The notes: a model not told the origin generated them from the sequence alone. DNA of 64,000 nt from Lacinutrix mariniflava (GCF_001418015.1 NZ_LIQG01000017.1:186001-250000); one strand, 5' to 3'. Shown: positions 40,910-49,806, numbered from the stretch's first letter. A program made the numbers and translations.

Positions 40910-41236
40910 ATGGATTTAAAAGATCAATTAAAAAACCTCTTTCCAGAACACGAAGAAAAGGATGTTAAACCAACAGAAGAGAAATCTTCTTTATGGCTAC
41001 AAGACGGTCCTATTATTTGTAAATACGAAAAACGAAAAGGTAAGCCAATTACCATTTTGGAAGGTTATACAGGAGCAACAACAGATTTTAAAGCATTAGC
41101 CAAAGAGCTGAAGCAAAAACTAAGCGTTGGCGGAAGTTTTAAGGATGACAAAATTATTATTCAAGGTGATTATCGCGATAAAATAATGGCGATGTTAAAA
41201 GAAAAAGGTTTTAACGTAAAACGTGTGGGAGGTTAG
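40910..41236 (+). CDS. SUI1/eIF1-family translation factor
   Basis: A 108-aa protein of the YciH/SUI1 family: after an acidic N-terminus, RKGKPITILEGYTGATTDFKALAKELKQKLSVGGSFKDDKIIIQGDYRDKIMAMLKEKGFNVKRVGG spans the whole SUI1 domain, including the GGSxKD turn and the QGD motif. In bacteria such proteins may influence start-codon selection or stress translation. The DUF1835 gene starts 6 bp downstream, so the two are probably co-transcribed. Confidence 0.9.
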   Translation: MDLKDQLKNLFPEHEEKDVKPTEEKSSLWLQDGPIICKYEKRKGKPITILEGYTGATTDFKALAKELKQKLSVGGSFKDDKIIIQGDYRDKIMAMLKEKGFNVKRVGG

Positions 41237-41241
41237 ATTAT

Positions 41242-42183
41242 ATGACAAAACAAACGCTTAATATTACTAATGGATCAAGTCTTACAGAGTATCTTGAAAA
41301 AGAGAAATACGAAGGCGAAATGCTTACATGGCACGAAATGCTATGTGAAGGTCCAACCGAAAAAGAAATAGATACTACTTCTTTTTTCGAAATACGAAAG
41401 GCGTTTTTAGAATCTGTTTATGATGCGGAGTACGATATTTTAAAAATACGATCCGAAATTCAAAAAACAAACGCTATTAACGACTATAAAGAGGTTGTCC
41501 TTTGGTTCGAATACGATTTATTTTGCCATATTAACCTTATTGCTGCCATTAGTTTATTAAAACAAAAAGACATTAGAATTCCAATATTTTTAGTTTGCAG
41601 CGGACGTGTTAAAGGAGAAAAAAGCTTAAAAGGATTGCCAGAACTCTCTCCAAAACAACTAAAAGAACATTATCAAAATAAAATTGAATTAACAATAGAC
41701 GATATTGCTACAGCACAAAAAGCATGGCGTATCTATTGTGAAGGCGATCATAATTTATTAAAGCCATTAATTACAAGACCTTCAAACTTTAAATATTTAA
41801 GTATTTGTTTAAAGGCACATTTAAAGCGCTTTCCAGATACACGAAGTGGTTTAAGTACATTGGAGTATAATATTCTAATTCTAATAAAGGAACACAATAT
41901 AAAATCACGTCATCATTTGGTTGGGTATGTGTTGCATTATCAAGGTTATTACGGCTTTGGAGACATGCAAATTGTGCGTTTAATAAACGAATTAGAAATA
42001 TTTTATACTGAAACTGAAGATACCTTAACGCTAAACAGAAATGGACATTTAGCTTTAGAACACCAAAAAAACTTTAGAAAAGAACTGAATTGTAATTTTG
42101 TGTTTGGAGGTGTTAATAAAAGAGAATTTCAGTTTGATAAAAAAGAAAATAAATTGATTAAAAATACAATAGATGCCAATTAA
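41242..42183 (+). CDS. DUF1835 domain protein
   Basis: A 313-aa protein. The N-terminus LNITNGSSLTEYLEKEKYEGEMLTWHEMLCEGPTEKE matches the DUF1835 pattern (NGDxLxxxL...WREmLceGP), followed by VVLWFEYDLFCHINLIAAISLL and a C-terminal winged-helix-like DUF3658-type region. Function unknown. It overlaps the start of the nucleoside phosphorylase gene by 11 bp and follows the SUI1 gene by 6 bp, forming a three-gene operon. Confidence 0.8.
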   Translation: MTKQTLNITNGSSLTEYLEKEKYEGEMLTWHEMLCEGPTEKEIDTTSFFEIRKAFLESVYDAEYDILKIRSEIQKTNAINDYKEVVLWFEYDLFCHINLIAAISLLKQKDIRIPIFLVCSGRVKGEKSLKGLPELSPKQLKEHYQNKIELTIDDIATAQKAWRIYCEGDHNLLKPLITRPSNFKYLSICLKAHLKRFPDTRSGLSTLEYNILILIKEHNIKSRHHLVGYVLHYQGYYGFGDMQIVRLINELEIFYTETEDTLTLNRNGHLALEHQKNFRKELNCNFVFGGVNKREFQFDKKENKLIKNTIDAN

Positions 42184-43042
42184 AGAATCAGAATTAATAT
42201 TAAATCCAGATGGTAGTGTTTACCACTTAAATATAAAACCAGAACATTTAGCGAACACCATTATAACAGTTGGTGACCCGGATAGAGTATCTAACGTAAC
42301 TAAACATTTCGATAGTATAGAGTTTGAGACAAGAAAACGAGAATTCCATACACAAACAGGAACATACAAAGGAAAACGAATTACTGTTATTTCAACAGGA
42401 ATTGGTACCGATAATATAGATATTGTTTTTAACGAGTTAGATGCTTTAGTAAACATCGATTTAGAAACGCGAGAAATAAAAAAAGAACTTACTTCTCTTA
42501 CTATTGTTCGTGTTGGAACTTCTGGATCTATTCAAAAAGAGATACCTGTAGACACTATTGTAATTAGCGAAATGGCTGCTGGTTTCGATAGTTTACTGCA
42601 CTTCTATAATAGCGAAGCGTTTCAAAATAAAGACATTTCTAAAGCTTTAATGGAACATACAAATTGGTATAAAGCAAAGTCCGATCCTTACATTGTGAGT
42701 TGTGATGCAGATTTATTAAAACAATTAAGTTCTAACAAAACAGTTACTGGATTTACTGCTACTAACGTTGGTTTTTATGGTCCTCAAGGAAGAGTTTTAC
42801 GATTAGCACTTCAGGATAACGATTTAAACGATAAATTAGCTAACTTTAATTTTAACGGAAAAACTATTACTAATTTAGAAATGGAAACCGCTGGAATTTA
42901 CGGTATTTCTAAACTTTTAGGACATAAAGCATTATCTATGAATGCTATTATAGCTAATCGTGCGACAGGAAAATTTAGTGAGAATCCAAATAAAATAGTT
43001 GAAGACTTAATTATTTATACATTAAATAAATTAGTCGAGTAA
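42173..43042 (+). CDS. Nucleoside phosphorylase (uridine/purine PNP_UDP family)
   Basis: A 289-aa phosphorylase. Motifs: TIITVGDPDRVSNVTKHFD (phosphate-binding Gly-Asp-Pro-Asp-Arg), TVISTGIGTDNIDIVFNEL, TIVRVGTSGSIQKEIPVDTIVISE, and late NLEMETAGIYGISKLLG, the ribose-binding Met-Glu-Thr of uridine phosphorylase-like enzymes. It cleaves a nucleoside with phosphate; uridine is the most likely substrate from the closeness to Udp, but this is inference. Its first 11 bp overlap the DUF1835 gene. Confidence 0.88.
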   Translation: MPIKESELILNPDGSVYHLNIKPEHLANTIITVGDPDRVSNVTKHFDSIEFETRKREFHTQTGTYKGKRITVISTGIGTDNIDIVFNELDALVNIDLETREIKKELTSLTIVRVGTSGSIQKEIPVDTIVISEMAAGFDSLLHFYNSEAFQNKDISKALMEHTNWYKAKSDPYIVSCDADLLKQLSSNKTVTGFTATNVGFYGPQGRVLRLALQDNDLNDKLANFNFNGKTITNLEMETAGIYGISKLLGHKALSMNAIIANRATGKFSENPNKIVEDLIIYTLNKLVE

Positions 43043-43182
43043 AGTAATATATTAGGTGTTTGCCTTTTATATTTAAGTAAAATTAGAAAGTTGCGACTAA
43101 AGTTTTTTAAACTTATGAAATCGTAACAAATAAAATTATCGTTTAAGTTTACCTTGAACGCAGTCGAAAGACGAATAAGACT

Positions 43183-44037
43183 ATGAAAACAATAAACATT
43201 GGAGGTGTTCCAGAACATTTTAATTTGGCTTGGTATTTAGGACTTAAAAATGCCGAGTATAAAGATGCAGATATAAATTTACGCTGGAAAGACTATTTTG
43301 GAGGTACAGGCGCTATGTGTAAAGGTCTTAGAGATGGGACTATAGATATGGCAGTTATTTTAACCGAAGGTATTGTTAAAGACATTATTGCTGGAAATAA
43401 ATCTAAAATTGTTCAGGTTTTTGTTCAAACACCACTTATTTGGGGAATTCACGTAGCCAAAAACTCAGATTATAAAACCATTGAAGACGTTAAAGGAACC
43501 AAAGCAGCAATCAGCAGGTATGGTTCCGGTTCTCATTTAATGGCCTATATAAATGCTCAAAACAACGGATGGGATATTGAAAAAGATTTAGATTTTGAAG
43601 TTATAAAGAATTTGGATGGAGCTGTAGAAGGTTTAACCGAAGGTAAAGCTGATTACTTTATGTGGGAAAAATTCACCACAAAACCATTGGTAGATAATGG
43701 TACGTTTAGACGTATTGACAATTGTCCAAGTCCATGGCCTTGCTTTGTTATTGCTGTTCGTGAAGACTTTTTAAAGACTAATAGAGAAGACGTAAAAACC
43801 ATTTTAGATATTGTAAACAATACTACTGCAGAGTTTAAAGAAATCCCAAGTATTGATAGAATGATTGCAAACCGTTACGAGCAAGAAATTGAAGATGTAC
43901 AAGAATGGTTAGGTTTAACAGAATGGTCTCAAGAGAATATCTCTAAAGAAACTATTAATAAAGTTCAAGATGAGTTGTTGGCTCTAAATATTATTCCTGA
44001 GAAATGGGATTATAAGGATTTGGTGGAAACTTTATAG
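43183..44037 (+). CDS. Cytosolic solute-binding-fold protein (type 2 periplasmic-binding fold, no signal peptide)
   Basis: A 284-aa protein with a two-lobe binding fold of the SsuA/NMT1/MqnA type: GGVPEHFNLAWYLGLKN, GTGAMCKGLRDGTIDMAVILTEG, TPLIWGIHVAKNSDYKTIEDVKGTKAAISRYGSGSHLMAYINA and a C-terminal helical region. It has neither signal peptide nor lipobox and no ABC permease genes nearby, so it probably binds or converts a small molecule in the cytoplasm. The ligand is unknown. Confidence 0.8.
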   Translation: MKTINIGGVPEHFNLAWYLGLKNAEYKDADINLRWKDYFGGTGAMCKGLRDGTIDMAVILTEGIVKDIIAGNKSKIVQVFVQTPLIWGIHVAKNSDYKTIEDVKGTKAAISRYGSGSHLMAYINAQNNGWDIEKDLDFEVIKNLDGAVEGLTEGKADYFMWEKFTTKPLVDNGTFRRIDNCPSPWPCFVIAVREDFLKTNREDVKTILDIVNNTTAEFKEIPSIDRMIANRYEQEIEDVQEWLGLTEWSQENISKETINKVQDELLALNIIPEKWDYKDLVETL

Positions 44038-44043
44038 GTATTA

Positions 44044-44281
44044 TTAACTCCTCTTTCTTTCCATTTCTTAGGAAATGAAAATTCATTGCTCGGCTTAATA
44101 TAAGAAGAGAGCTATTACAGTTTAACTTCAATACAAAGAAAGAAAACCATAACTTTGTGTATCAACAAAAAATCATAAATAAAAAAGAAGAATAATCTAG
44201 CACAGTTCTTCTCTTTAGTCAAAGAGAAGTAGTTTATCAATGAAAAGTCGGAGAGTTTGAAGAGAAATGCAAAGCTATTTA
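44044..44281. repeat. Intergenic repeat R2, copy 1
   Basis: A 238-bp element beginning TTAACTCCTCTTTCTTTCC with a first short palindrome (TTTC...GAAA). It contains a perfect hairpin (CTTCTCTTT 44208-44216, AAAGAGAAG 44221-44229) and ends GAAATGCAAAGCTATTT. It lies 31 bp before the GTG of the DUF559 gene. Confidence 0.8.
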
Positions 44282-44311
44282 AGTTATCTACAAAATCACT
44301 AACTTACAAGG

Positions 44312-44677
44312 GTGTACAGAAAAAAACTACATTCTAAAGAAGAATTAAAAGAACTCAGATCTATTTTAAGAAAATCTCTAACGCCGGCCGAAGCTTACTT
44401 ATGGTCTAAACTAAAAGCAAGACAGTTTAAAGGAATTAGATTTACAAAACAGCACAGTATAGGTTATTACATAGTCGATTTTTATTGTGCTGAATATAAG
44501 CTCATCATAGAATTAGATGGAGAAATCCATAATACACGTAATCAATTTGAGAAAGACGAAATTAGAACTCAATATTTAGAAGGTCTAGGATACAAAGTTA
44601 TTAGGTTTGAAAACAAAATGGCATTCGAGAATCTACCATCTATTTATATGGAAATTGAAGATCAGATTAATAGCTGA
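44312..44677 (+). CDS. DUF559 endonuclease-domain protein (VSR-like PD-(D/E)xK)
   Basis: A 121-aa protein starting at GTG. Motifs of DUF559: LRKSLTPAEAYLWSKLKARQFKGIRFTKQHSIGYYIVDFYCAEYKLIIELDGEIH, with the catalytic Asp (YIVDFYC) and E-x-D (IELDG) as in very-short-patch-repair and other PD-(D/E)xK nucleases. It is flanked by repeat R2 copy 1 (44044-44281) on the left and copies 2 and 3 (44696-45213) on the right. DUF559 genes are often scattered in Bacteroidota genomes, and this setting suggests a small selfish or mobile unit rather than mismatch repair; no methylase gene is adjacent. Confidence 0.85.
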   Translation: MYRKKLHSKEELKELRSILRKSLTPAEAYLWSKLKARQFKGIRFTKQHSIGYYIVDFYCAEYKLIIELDGEIHNTRNQFEKDEIRTQYLEGLGYKVIRFENKMAFENLPSIYMEIEDQINS

Positions 44678-44695
44678 TAGAAAATATAATAATTG

Positions 44696-45213
44696 TTAAC
44701 TCCTCTTTCTTCTGATTTTAAAGAAATTCAGAATTCATTCTCCTCTTAAAATAAGAGGAGAGCTAGTACAACTTAACTTCAATGCAAAGTATAGAAAACT
44801 AGAACTTTTGTATTAACAAAAGTCATAAATAAAAAAGAAGAATAATCTAGCACAGTTCCTCTCTTTAGTTAAAGAGAGGTGGTTTTTCAAAGAAAAGACG
44901 GAGAGTTTGAAGAAAAATGTGAAGCTATTTTAAGCTATCTAAGTAATAAAGCACAGAGTTAAATTATAACGACTATTAACTCCTCTTTCTTTCCATTTCT
45001 AAGGAAATCAAAATTCATTCTATTTTTAAAATAAGAGGAGAGCCAGTACAATTCAACTTTAGTGTAAAATATAGAAAACTAGAACTTTTGTATCAACAAA
45101 CAATCCTAAATATTAAAGAAATACAATCTAGCACAGTTCCTCTCTTTAGTCAAAGAGAGGTGGGTTTTCAAGGAAAAGACGGAGAGTTTGAAAAAAAAAA
45201 GGAAAGCAATTTT
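44696..45213. repeat. Intergenic repeat R2, copies 2 and 3
   Basis: Copy 2 is 44696-44931 and copy 3 is 44976-45213; the latter ends 3 bp before the ung stop codon. Both carry the perfect hairpin CCTCTCTTT/AAAGAGAGG (44858-44879 and 45139-45160) and the shared ending around CGGAGAGTTTGAA. They fill the 539-bp gap 44678-45216. No ORF is present. Confidence 0.8.
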
Positions 45214-45216
45214 CAC

Positions 45217-45882
45217 CTACCACTCCACGTCGACCAAACCAAGTTTTTCTAACAAAACATTAGTCTTACTAAAATGTCTATTCCCAAACCAGTAACCTCG
45301 ATTAGCACTTAAAGGAGAAGGATGACCAGATTCTAAAATATGATGCTTTTTTTTATCAATCAACTTTGCTTTTTTCTTAGCAAAACCTCCCCAAAGTAAG
45401 AACACAACATTCTCTTTTTGATCACTTATAGTTTTAATAACCGCATCCGTAAAGATTTCCCAACCTTGTTTTTGATGACTTCCGGCTTCATGTGCACGCA
45501 CAGATAAAGTTGCATTCAGTAAAAACACACCTTGTTCTGCCCAACGTTCTAAATTTCCGCTTGACGGATAAGAAATATTTAAATCGGTTTCAAGCTCTTT
45601 AAAAATATTAATTAACGACGGTGGATGTTTTACGCCATCATTAACACTAAAACACAAACCATTGGCTTGATTGTAATTGTGATAAGGATCTTGACCAATA
45701 ATAACAACTTTTAAATCGTTGAAATGGCATTTTTCAAAAGCATTAAAAATTAAGTTTTCAGGTGGAAAACATTGTGTCTCTGCATACTGTTTCGTCACAA
45801 AAGTCATTAAGTCTCTAAAATACGGACTATCAAACTCGTTTTGCAATTGTGATTTCCAACTTTCGTGAATGTTTGGGGTCAT
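45217..45882 (-). CDS. ung: Uracil-DNA glycosylase, family 1
   Basis: A 221-aa enzyme that removes uracil from DNA. Catalytic motif GQDPYHNYNQANGLCFSV (Asp65, His68), uracil-binding region around LLNATLSVRAHEAGSH, and the late motif HPSPLSANRGYWFGNRHFSK. I take the ATG at 45882 (MTPNIHESWK) because family members begin with the NIHESWKSQLQNEF helix; an in-frame start at 45915 would add 11 hydrophobic residues of no use. Confidence 0.95.
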   Translation of the reverse strand: MTPNIHESWKSQLQNEFDSPYFRDLMTFVTKQYAETQCFPPENLIFNAFEKCHFNDLKVVIIGQDPYHNYNQANGLCFSVNDGVKHPPSLINIFKELETDLNISYPSSGNLERWAEQGVFLLNATLSVRAHEAGSHQKQGWEIFTDAVIKTISDQKENVVFLLWGGFAKKKAKLIDKKKHHILESGHPSPLSANRGYWFGNRHFSKTNVLLEKLGLVDVEW

Positions 45883-45925
45883 AACTTTTATAATAGCAAC
45901 TATTAAATTCAGCACAAAATAAGAC

Positions 45926-45933
45926 TATCTTTA
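45926..45933 (+). promoter_or_regulatory. -7-like box of the GNAT gene
   Basis: TATCTTTA, one base from TAnnTTTG, 28 nt before the ATG at 45961. Confidence 0.35.
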
Positions 45934-45960
45934 ATATCTATACCAATTGAAACGACTAAA

Positions 45961-46476
45961 ATGAGAATTAAAAACTCAACACTAAATGACATTAATAGCA
46001 TTTTTAAACTATACAAAATAGCTTCAGACTACCAAAAAGCAAAGGAAACCGTTGTAGTTTGGCCAGATTTTGAACGCGAATTAGTAGAAAATGAAATCAT
46101 CCAGAATAGACAATTCAAACTGACTATAGGCGGCGAAATTGCTTGTGTTTGGGCAGTTGCGTTTAAAGACGATCAAATTTGGGAAAACAGTAAAAACGAT
46201 AAAGCCATTTATATTCATCGTATTGCAACAAATCCAGAGTTTAGAGGACAAGAATTTGTTACTAAAATTGTAAATTGGGCCAAAATTTACGCTGCTAAAA
46301 ATGAAGTAGATTTTATAAGATTAGATACTGTAGGACATAATACCAAGCTAATTTCATATTACGAAAAAGCCGGTTTCAATTTTCTAGGAATGTTCACTTT
46401 AAATAATACAAAGGGATTACCAGACCATTATCACAATCAGCCAGCAGCATTGTTTCAAATAGAAGTTAATAAATAA
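45961..46476 (+). CDS. GNAT-family N-acetyltransferase
   Basis: A 171-aa acetyltransferase. The acetyl-CoA motif is IYIHRIATNPEFRGQEFVTKIVNWAKIYA (R/Q-x-x-G-like at RGQEF), followed by FIRLDTVGHNTKLISYYEKAGFNFLG, the usual end of GNAT domains. The substrate is not predictable. It is separated from the YfcC-type gene by two small hairpins. Confidence 0.88.
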   Translation: MRIKNSTLNDINSIFKLYKIASDYQKAKETVVVWPDFERELVENEIIQNRQFKLTIGGEIACVWAVAFKDDQIWENSKNDKAIYIHRIATNPEFRGQEFVTKIVNWAKIYAAKNEVDFIRLDTVGHNTKLISYYEKAGFNFLGMFTLNNTKGLPDHYHNQPAALFQIEVNK

Positions 46477-46478
46477 AA

Positions 46479-46527
46479 TTTCCGTCTACGCGGAAACAAA
46501 AAGACAAGCTTCCCGCTTTCTCGGGAA
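46479..46527. repeat. Two small GC-stem hairpins
   Basis: TTTCCG (46479-46484) / CGGAAA (46491-46496) and TTCCCG (46510-46515) / CGGGAA (46522-46527), each with a 6-nt loop (TCTACG, CTTTCT). The same kind of hairpin (TTTCCG..CGGAAA) lies at 58838-58855 just upstream of mutS2. They sit directly before start codons and could be short repeats or leader structures. Confidence 0.7.
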
Positions 46528-46533
46528 ATACAT

Positions 46534-48027
46534 ATGAAAAACATTAAATTTCCAACAGCACAAACCATTTTACTAATTATTGCTGCACTTGTAACGTTAT
46601 TAACTTGGCTTATTCCTGCAGGAAAATACGATACTTTAGTTTACAATACAGATAGTAATAATTTTACACAAGCAAGTTCTGAAAAATCTATAAATCTGCC
46701 AGCAACACAAGAAACTTTAAACGCATTATCTATAAAAATACCTTTAGAGAAATTTACAGGAGGTGATATTTATAAAGCGATTAATATTCCAAATACTTAT
46801 AAAAAACTAGAAGCTAGACCACAAGGCATTTTTGAGTTTATTAAATCACCGGTAAAAGGAATTATAGAATCTGCCGAAATCATTTTTCTAGTCTTAATTA
46901 TTGGCGGTCTAATTGGTATTATAAACAGCACAGGTGCTTTTGATGCTGGTATTTCATGGCTAACCGATAAATTAAAAGGTTACGAGTTTATACTAATTAT
47001 TTTAGTAACGCTTTTAATATCTATTGGAGGCACAACGTTTGGTTTAGCTGAAGAAACCATGGCCTTCTTCCCTATTTTAATACCCGTCTTTTTAGCCGCA
47101 AAGTATGATGCTTTGGTTGGTGTTGCTTGTATTTTTATTGGCTCTTCCATTGGCACCATGTGCTCAACCGTTAATCCGTTTAGCACAATGATAGCAAGTG
47201 ATGCGGCTGGAATAAGTTGGACTACAGGATTAATTGGTAGAATAATAATGCTTTCGGCTTGTTTACTAATTTCTATAGGATACATTTTAAGGTATGCAAA
47301 ACGTGTAAAAAATGATCCTACAAAATCTATAATTTACGATCAAAAAGACGAAATAATGGCACTTTTTGGCAAAGCAGAAACAGAAAGCGTTCAATTTACA
47401 ACACGCCTTCGTATTTCATTATTTGTTTTTGCAGCATGTTTTATAATCATGATTGCAGGAGTATCAATGTACGGATGGTATTTGCAAGAAATGTCTGCAA
47501 CCTTTTTAGTAGGTGCTATTTTAATAGGTATTGTTTCAAAAATTAAAGAATCTACTTTTGTCGATACTTTTGTAAAAGGTGCAGGAGATTTACTAGGTGT
47601 TGCATTAATTATAGGTATTGCTAGAGGAATAACGGTTATTATGGATGATGGAATGATTAGCGATACCATGTTATATTACGCCAGCGATGTTACCAACGGA
47701 ATGAATAAAGGTGTATTTGCAAGTGCCATGACAGGTATTTATGCTGTACTCTCGTTCTTTATTCCAAGTTCGTCTGGAATGGCAGTTTTAACCATGCCAA
47801 TTATGTCGCCTTTAGCAGATGGCGTTGGTGTAGGAAGAGAAATTGTAGTCAATGCCTACCAATACGGAATGGGTTTATTTTATTTAATAAACCCAACAGG
47901 ATTAATATTAGCGTCTTTAGCAATAGTAAAAGTAGGATACGATAAATGGCTTAAATTTATCATGCCTTTGTTTATTACTTTGGTTGTATTTACTTTATTA
48001 GTTATGACTCTTTCCGTATATTTATAG
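46534..48027 (+). CDS. YfcC/ArcD-DcuC superfamily transporter
   Basis: A 497-aa carrier with about 12-13 helices. Starts KFPTAQTILLIIAALVTLLTWLIPAGKYD, then a periplasmic insertion (about 35-95). Conserved motifs follow: IFLVLIIGGLIGIINSTGAFDAGI, SIGGTTFGLAEETMAFFPILIPVFLAAKYDA, SSIGTMCSTVNPFSTMIASDAAGI and the mirrored IPSSSGMAVLTMPIMSPLAD. This family (YfcC) is related to arginine:ornithine antiporters and C4-dicarboxylate carriers; the substrate is uncertain, with basic amino acids or dicarboxylates most likely. Confidence 0.87.
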   Translation: MKNIKFPTAQTILLIIAALVTLLTWLIPAGKYDTLVYNTDSNNFTQASSEKSINLPATQETLNALSIKIPLEKFTGGDIYKAINIPNTYKKLEARPQGIFEFIKSPVKGIIESAEIIFLVLIIGGLIGIINSTGAFDAGISWLTDKLKGYEFILIILVTLLISIGGTTFGLAEETMAFFPILIPVFLAAKYDALVGVACIFIGSSIGTMCSTVNPFSTMIASDAAGISWTTGLIGRIIMLSACLLISIGYILRYAKRVKNDPTKSIIYDQKDEIMALFGKAETESVQFTTRLRISLFVFAACFIIMIAGVSMYGWYLQEMSATFLVGAILIGIVSKIKESTFVDTFVKGAGDLLGVALIIGIARGITVIMDDGMISDTMLYYASDVTNGMNKGVFASAMTGIYAVLSFFIPSSSGMAVLTMPIMSPLADGVGVGREIVVNAYQYGMGLFYLINPTGLILASLAIVKVGYDKWLKFIMPLFITLVVFTLLVMTLSVYL

Positions 48028-48089
48028 GAAGAAAAACAGTTGTCCGTTTGAGTGAAATCAATAATTGAATGCAATGAAATTATTGATTT

Positions 48090-48123
48090 TGTATCGAGAA
48101 CTTGAGATAAGGTTCTCGATACA
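48090..48123. repeat. Solitary hairpin related to the 142-bp tandem array
   Basis: A 12-bp perfect stem TGTATCGAGAAC / GTTCTCGATACA with a 10-nt loop. The same stem core TGTATCGAGAA is the inner hairpin of every unit in the array at 62060-63157. It is a possible terminator for the YfcC gene. Confidence 0.75.
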
Positions 48124-48170
48124 ACTTTCTGTAAAGATCACACGAACCAACAACACACTAAATAACTTTA

Positions 48171-49301
48171 ATGTACGCAATTATAGGTGCCGGAATTGGC
48201 GGTTTAACCACTGCTGTAGTCTTCGAGAAATTAAACATAGACTATCAAATATTTGAAAAAGCTAAAGGACCAAACGCATTAGGTGCAGGAATTTGGTTGG
48301 CACCAAACGCATTGCAAGTCTTAGAATTCGCAGGTGTTATAGATAATATTTTTAAAGTGAGTAATGTTGTCGATCGTATTACATTATCTACCGAAAAACT
48401 AAAACCATTAGCTGATAGTAGCCAATTACCTGCCAAAGAAAAATACGGATTCTCTACAGTAGCTATTCATCGTGCAAAACTACAATTGGCTTTAATAGAA
48501 GCTATCCCAAAAGAAAAAATACACTGGAACAAAGCTTTTGCATCTTATAAACAAGAAAATAACACCGTAACTGTAACGTTTCAAGATGGTACAACAACAC
48601 AAAGCCAATACCTTATTGGTGCAGATGGTATAGATTCTAAAGTACGCGCACAACTATTTCCAAAATCACAAATTCGGTATTCTGGACAAACCTGTTGGCG
48701 TGGCGTCATGAAAAGTGCTTTACCTCCAGAATATAAAGACAGAGGTATCGAAATGTGGGGAAAAGGCATCAGGTTTGGTTTGTCTCAACTCTCAGAAAAT
48801 GAAACTTCGTGGTTTGCAGTAAAAAACAGTGAAGCGTTTCAAAAAGATGATAGAGCAGTTTTAAAAAACAAACTCCTCTCCTACTTTAAAGATTTCCATC
48901 CTTTGGTAAATGAACTTATAAATAACACCGAAATCAATGCTATATTAAGAAACGATATCACCGATTTAAAACCCATAAAACACTGGCAAAAAGATAATGT
49001 TTGCCTTATTGGTGATGCAGCACATGCTACAACGCCTAATATGGGACAAGGTGGTGCTCAAGCCATCGAAGATGCCTATTATTTAGGGAAATTGATTGCT
49101 AAAAATCCAACCGAAAACAATTTCAAAGCTTTCGAAAACAAACGTTTTAAACGTGTAAATAGTATCGTGAAGCAATCTTGGTTTACAGGAAAAATAGCCA
49201 ACTTAAATACAGGTTATTCTGTAAGGAATGCTCTTTTTAGTGCGATTCCTAAAAAGCTAATAGACAAAAACATGTACTCTGTTTACGATTTAAAAGAATA
49301 A
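48171..49301 (+). CDS. FAD-dependent monooxygenase (salicylate/kynurenine hydroxylase-like)
   Basis: A 376-aa class A flavoprotein. FAD-binding GAGIGGLTTAVVFEKLNIDYQIFEKA at the N-terminus, the DG motif IGADGIDSKVRAQLFP, and the GD motif CLIGDAAHATTPNMGQGGAQAIEDAYYLG are all present. It hydroxylates an aromatic or related substrate using NAD(P)H and O2; the substrate is unknown. It is followed by a SnoaL-like lipoprotein gene 10 bp downstream, so the two are likely co-expressed. Confidence 0.9.
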   Translation: MYAIIGAGIGGLTTAVVFEKLNIDYQIFEKAKGPNALGAGIWLAPNALQVLEFAGVIDNIFKVSNVVDRITLSTEKLKPLADSSQLPAKEKYGFSTVAIHRAKLQLALIEAIPKEKIHWNKAFASYKQENNTVTVTFQDGTTTQSQYLIGADGIDSKVRAQLFPKSQIRYSGQTCWRGVMKSALPPEYKDRGIEMWGKGIRFGLSQLSENETSWFAVKNSEAFQKDDRAVLKNKLLSYFKDFHPLVNELINNTEINAILRNDITDLKPIKHWQKDNVCLIGDAAHATTPNMGQGGAQAIEDAYYLGKLIAKNPTENNFKAFENKRFKRVNSIVKQSWFTGKIANLNTGYSVRNALFSAIPKKLIDKNMYSVYDLKE

Positions 49302-49311
49302 ACTATTTATT

Positions 49312-49806
49312 ATGAAACACACCATACTTCTACTTCTAGTATTATCAATCTTTAGCTGTAATAACACACCAGAACCAATTGTCAAAGTAGATACTATAGC
49401 CATTCAAGAGTCAAACAAAAAGGCCTTTCATTCTGTTTTAAACAAACATTTAGAAGCTGTGCCTAAAAAGGATTTAGTAGCTATGAAAAGCACATTAACT
49501 CCTAATGGTAATATGCAACTTATTTTACCAAGTACTGAGCCAATATACACAAATGCAGACTTTATGCAATACCATCAAGATTGGTTTACAGCAGATTTAG
49601 AGTGGTCGTTTACAACCAAAGTACTCAATACAAGTATTGGTAAAACACACGGTATGGCAATTGTAGAAGTTGTCTATAGCGAACCACTTCGTAACGGTAA
49701 ACCTTATTTTAATAAAATGATAGTGAGCTACGATTTGCAAAACATAAATGGCCATTGGTATTTTATTAAAGATCATGCCAGTTCTGTTAAAAAATCTACA
49801 GATTAA
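49312..49806 (+). CDS. SnoaL/NTF2-like lipoprotein
   Basis: A 164-aa protein with a lipoprotein signal peptide (Cys16 in IFSC). It has an NTF2-like fold: KKAFHSVLNKHLEAVPKKDLVAMKSTLTPNGNMQLILP, then FMQYHQDWFTADLEWSFTTKVLNTSIGKTHGMAIVEVVYSE and SYDLQNINGHWYFIKDHAS. Such proteins bind or convert small molecules. A 5'-middle fragment of its gene (LNKHLEVIPKKVLEAINITL-like) is found again in the vestige at 50680-50760. It lies 10 bp after the FAD monooxygenase gene. Confidence 0.82.
   Translation: MKHTILLLLVLSIFSCNNTPEPIVKVDTIAIQESNKKAFHSVLNKHLEAVPKKDLVAMKSTLTPNGNMQLILPSTEPIYTNADFMQYHQDWFTADLEWSFTTKVLNTSIGKTHGMAIVEVVYSEPLRNGKPYFNKMIVSYDLQNINGHWYFIKDHASSVKKSTD

Noticed and set aside
45883-45915. 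Longer start for ung
   Set aside because: The added 11 residues precede the conserved NIHESWK start and are not expected in the family.
48065-48256. 63-residue ORF before the monooxygenase gene
   Set aside because: It runs through the hairpin at 48090-48123 and overlaps the intact monooxygenase start in another frame.
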